Origin: CBDBJR01 sp965206445 | Lineage (GTDB): Bacteria; Pseudomonadota; Gammaproteobacteria; Arenicellales; Poriferihabitantaceae | NCBI GenBank assembly: GCA_965206445.1 | Contig: CBDBJR010000002.1 | Coordinates: 3,100,001 to 3,164,000, forward strand | DNA length: 64,000 nucleotides | Reading direction: 5' to 3' | Shown here: piece after piece, positions 61,294 to 64,000 of the stretch | Position numbering within the stretch: position 1 is the stretch's first letter | Layout of the letters: each line of letters begins with the position of its first letter | Program-made: the position numbers and the translations under genes | The notes under the pieces: model-generated | Databases searched by the model: none | Seen by the model: the letters and a program-made list of their open reading frames with translations, nothing else | Told to the model about the DNA's origin: nothing

Positions 61294-62586
61294 ATGACAC
61301 CATCCAGCGCCATGCCGGCCGACCGGCAAAATGGTATCGCCGAGCGCGTATGGCGCATGGGTAAAGCCGCGCATACTGCGTCAGCCGTGATCGCCACTGC
61401 GCCGACCGCCACCAAGAATCAGGCGCTGCTGGCGATCGCCGAACAATTATCCGGGCACAGCGAAAAAATCCGCCAGGCTAACGCCGAAGACCTGGCGGCA
61501 GGCAGGAAAAACCGCCTTACCGATGCGCTGCTGGACCGGCTGGAGCTGACCCCAAAGCGCATCCAGGCGATGATCGACGGCTGCCGCAAAATTGCCGATC
61601 TCGACGACCCGGTAGGCCGGATGAGCGCGCCGGTGGAACAGCCCAGCGGTATCCGGGTGGGGAAAATGCGGGTCGCTCTGGGCGTCATTGGCATGATTTA
61701 CGAGTCGCGGCCGAATGTCACTGTCGATGCCGCCGCATTGTGCCTGAAGGCCGGCAACGCGGTGATTCTGCGCGGCGGCTCCGAAGCCATTGCGTCCAAT
61801 CGTGCAATCGCCGATTGCCTCTACCGCGGGCTGGCGCAGGCCGGACTGCCGGCCGCCTGCATAACGGTTATCGATACCACCGACCGGGCGACCGTGGGCG
61901 CTCTGGTCAAGCTGGATGAATTTATCGATATCATCATCCCGCGCGGCGGCAAACGCCTGATCGAGCACATTCGCCAACAGGCAACCGTACCGGTGATCAA
62001 ACATCTGGAAGGGATTTGCCACGTTTACATCGACGACCATGCCGAGGTCGATAAAGCCGTGCGGATTGCCTATAACGCCAAGGCGCGGCGCTACGGCATC
62101 TGTGGCGCCATGGAGACGCTGTTAGTGGCCGCCAGCCGGGCCGCGGCGGTGCTGCCACCGCTGGCAGCGCAATACCGGGCCAGGGGCATCGAGCTGCGCG
62201 GCTGCGAGCGCACCCGCGCATTGCTGCCCGACAGCCATCCCGCCAGCGAGCAGGATTGGCGCACCGAATACCTCGATGCCATATTATCCATCCGCATCGT
62301 GGACAATATAGACCAGGCGATTGCGCATATTAACACCTATGGTTCGCAGCACACCGACGCCATCGTCACCGAGCACCCGCCGCACCAACAGCGCTTCTTG
62401 CGCGAAGTGGACTCCAGCTCGGTGATGGTCAATGCGTCGACTCAATTTGCCGATGGTTTTGAATACGGTCTGGGGGCCGAAATCGGCATCAGTACGGATA
62501 AACTGCATGTGCGCGGGCCGGTTGGGCTGGAGGGCCTGACCTGCCAGAAATATATTGTACTCGGCGACGGTAGCATCCGTAGCTGA
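61294..62586 (+). CDS. proA: Gamma-glutamyl phosphate reductase
   Basis: The protein has 430 residues and performs the second step of proline synthesis. Catalytic Cys270 is in RYGICGAMETLL. Other hallmarks: MIYESRPNVTVDAAALCLKAGN, IIIPRGGKRLIEHI and the end block SSVMVNASTQFADGFEYGLGAEIGIST. No proB in the window. It follows holA by 139 bases. Confidence 0.95.
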   Translation: MTPSSAMPADRQNGIAERVWRMGKAAHTASAVIATAPTATKNQALLAIAEQLSGHSEKIRQANAEDLAAGRKNRLTDALLDRLELTPKRIQAMIDGCRKIADLDDPVGRMSAPVEQPSGIRVGKMRVALGVIGMIYESRPNVTVDAAALCLKAGNAVILRGGSEAIASNRAIADCLYRGLAQAGLPAACITVIDTTDRATVGALVKLDEFIDIIIPRGGKRLIEHIRQQATVPVIKHLEGICHVYIDDHAEVDKAVRIAYNAKARRYGICGAMETLLVAASRAAAVLPPLAAQYRARGIELRGCERTRALLPDSHPASEQDWRTEYLDAILSIRIVDNIDQAIAHINTYGSQHTDAIVTEHPPHQQRFLREVDSSSVMVNASTQFADGFEYGLGAEIGISTDKLHVRGPVGLEGLTCQKYIVLGDGSIRS

Positions 62587-62626
62587 TGGGCCGCAACGGA
62601 CGGCCGTTTTAGCCGTCGATTGGGGT

Positions 62627-63226
62627 TCAGCTCTGTGCGAACAGTACGGCCAACTGCTGTCGCGCTTCATCGACGCCTTGTTTTTTTAGCGCCGAGAACA
62701 ATTGCACCGTGGTTTGCGGCCGTCCCTGCAGCTGTTCACGCACCGCATGCAGCACACTCGACGCTTTACCCCGTTTGAATTTGTCCGCCTTGGTCAGCAG
62801 CACGTGCACCGCCAACCCGTTCTGCCAACAGCACTCCAGCATCGCCGCATCCAGACTGCCCAGCGGGCGGCGAATATCCATCGGCAGCACCAGCGCACGC
62901 AGACAATTTCGCTCTGTCAGATAGGTCGTGGCAAACTGCTGCCAGTGCCGGCGCATCGATTGCGGCGCGCTGGCAAAGCCATAGCCGGGCAAATCCACCA
63001 GCCGATGCGCCGCATCCAGATTGAAAAAATTGATCTGCCGCGTCCGGCCGGGCGTTTTACTGGTTATAGCCAGCCGATTTTGCTGCGTAATCGCATTGAT
63101 AGCGCTCGACTTGCCGACGTTAGAGCGCCCGGCAAACGCCACCTCGACGCCCACATCCGGCGGCCACTGCGACGGATAGTGCGCGCTCGAGGCGTAGCGT
63201 GCCTGGGTAAAATTGATCGCCGCCAT
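62627..63226 (-). CDS. engB: Ribosome biogenesis GTP-binding protein EngB (YsxC)
   Basis: The protein has 199 residues from ATG 63226. G1 GRSNVGKSS (about residues 33-41), G3 LVDLPGYGFA and G4 LTKADKFKRG are present. It assists 50S subunit assembly. Convergent with proA. Divergent from a cytochrome c4 gene, the usual arrangement in gammaproteobacteria. Confidence 0.95.
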   Translation of the reverse strand: MAAINFTQARYASSAHYPSQWPPDVGVEVAFAGRSNVGKSSAINAITQQNRLAITSKTPGRTRQINFFNLDAAHRLVDLPGYGFASAPQSMRRHWQQFATTYLTERNCLRALVLPMDIRRPLGSLDAAMLECCWQNGLAVHVLLTKADKFKRGKASSVLHAVREQLQGRPQTTVQLFSALKKQGVDEARQQLAVLFAQS

Positions 63227-63373
63227 GTTATTTCCCGATTGAAAGTTGCTATACTTCGGTGCCAATGGGCTCTGCTCACAGACGACTATTTTACCCAGTC
63301 TGCAATACAATACCTCAGATCAACCTACGTCCCAGATGCGCTTTAGAAAATTGTCCCGGCTGAGATTGAGATC

Positions 63374-64000
63374 ATGCTTTCACTGACCCCGTCAATGGCC
63401 CCGTCAATGGCAAGAATCCGGTTTGTGCTGCTGCGGGCTTTGCTGTTGCTGCCGCTGACCGCAGCGGCCCAGCAGGGCGACATCGAGGCCGGCAAGGCGA
63501 AGTCCACCGTTTGTGCGGCCTGCCACGGCGCCAACGGCCATAGCAGCGCGGATGAATTCCCCCATCTGGCCGGCCAGGTTGCCGGCTACATCGCCGCCCA
63601 GCTGGTGCAGTTCAAGTCGGGCGACCGCGAAAATACCGTTATGGCCGGCTTGGTAACGCAACTGACAGACCAGGACATGGCCGATCTGGATGCCTATTAC
63701 AGCGCCCAGGCGCCCGCCGTCGCCGCGATACAACCGCAGCAGGAAGCCGATGCGCTGGCAGGACAGCGGCTGTTTCGCTCCGGCTACGGTAAATTCAATA
63801 TTCCCGCCTGCATGGGCTGCCACGGCCCGGCCGGGCACGGCATACCGCCGCATTTCCCCAGACTCGCCGGACAATCGCCGGCGTATATTTCCAGCCAGCT
63901 CAAAGCCTATCAATCACGCCAGCGATTCCACCCGATAATGACTAAAATTGCCTACTCGCTCAGCAGCGAGCAAATCGAGCAATTGGCCATCTATCTTTCG
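63374..64000 (+). CDS. Cytochrome c4-like di-haem protein (3' end outside window)
   Basis: The 209 codons to the window end are open, with no stop. A signal peptide ends near TAAAQQ. Two c-type haem sites are visible: C47-A-A-C50-H51 and CMGCH at about residue 147, each with downstream methionine-containing segments (VMAGL and PIMTKIA). Cytochrome c4 is a periplasmic electron carrier to terminal oxidases. The two half-domains look alike, as expected. Confidence 0.92.
   Translation, partial: MLSLTPSMAPSMARIRFVLLRALLLLPLTAAAQQGDIEAGKAKSTVCAACHGANGHSSADEFPHLAGQVAGYIAAQLVQFKSGDRENTVMAGLVTQLTDQDMADLDAYYSAQAPAVAAIQPQQEADALAGQRLFRSGYGKFNIPACMGCHGPAGHGIPPHFPRLAGQSPAYISSQLKAYQSRQRFHPIMTKIAYSLSSEQIEQLAIYLS

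Noticed and set aside
1..64000. tRNA or rRNA genes
   Set aside because: Intergenic regions were read on both strands and no cloverleaf with a GTTCRA arm or rRNA core sequence was recognised; a covariance-model search would be needed to exclude unusual ones.

Overview
The window reads as a chromosomal segment of a GC-rich gammaproteobacterium that carries sulfur-oxidation genes. Support comes from typical gammaproteobacterial housekeeping blocks: hrcA next to nadK-recN-bamE, lptE-holA-proA, and engB divergent from a cytochrome c4 gene. A dsrEFHCMK operon encodes a true DsrC with the C-X10-C tail. No rRNA or tRNA gene and no CRISPR array was seen.

Layout. (1) 1-4055: an accessory, defence-type region. 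It holds the 3' end of a type ISP restriction-modification gene, an AT-rich ApeA-like HEPN anti-phage gene, a decayed duplicate of the ISP gene tail, a small proline-rich protein and a two-helix SLATT-like membrane protein. (2) 4189-17484: mostly core genes (Spy/CpxP-like lipoprotein, transsulfuration enzyme, transporter, XRE regulator, desaturase, gamma-glutamyltransferase, malate synthase G, GST, FabI, Orn, GloA). (3) 17664-24924: homocysteine methyltransferase, dsrEFHCMK with a clear terminator, rpmB-rpmG, and a cytochrome b561/YceI pair. (4) 25088-35903: aldehyde ferredoxin oxidoreductase, hrcA, nadK-recN-NAGS-bamE, dsbC, yajQ, a deoxyinosine glycosylase, and an amino-acid ABC transporter permease and ATPase that lack a binding protein.

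(5) About 36.0-48.6 kb: a mosaic surface-polysaccharide island. It has gmd, a YrbL-like kinase, a NodU-type carbamoyltransferase, a glycosyltransferase and two epimerases. It also has two 1084-bp IS copies in inverted orientation, a 648-bp direct repeat, a truA fragment and several frameshifted genes. It lies exactly between the ABC ATPase and a divergent solute-binding protein, so it probably split one transporter locus. (6) 48767-54300: binding protein, creatininase-family and M20 hydrolases, a frameshifted SGNH gene and a nitronate monooxygenase. (7) 54327-59336: a second accessory stretch with two glycosyltransferases, a PhyH oxygenase, a cupin and a cluster of broken genes. (8) 59389-64000: core genes lptE, holA, proA, engB and the start of a cytochrome c4 gene.

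The recurring theme is short duplicated gene tails or heads flanking single inserted genes: ApeA between two ISP tails, a cupin between two pieces of an HD-domain gene, and the YrbL gene and an IS between two copies of a 648-bp block. Together with the pseudogenes this points to a genome under active rearrangement. All product names come from reading motifs by eye; no database search was run.
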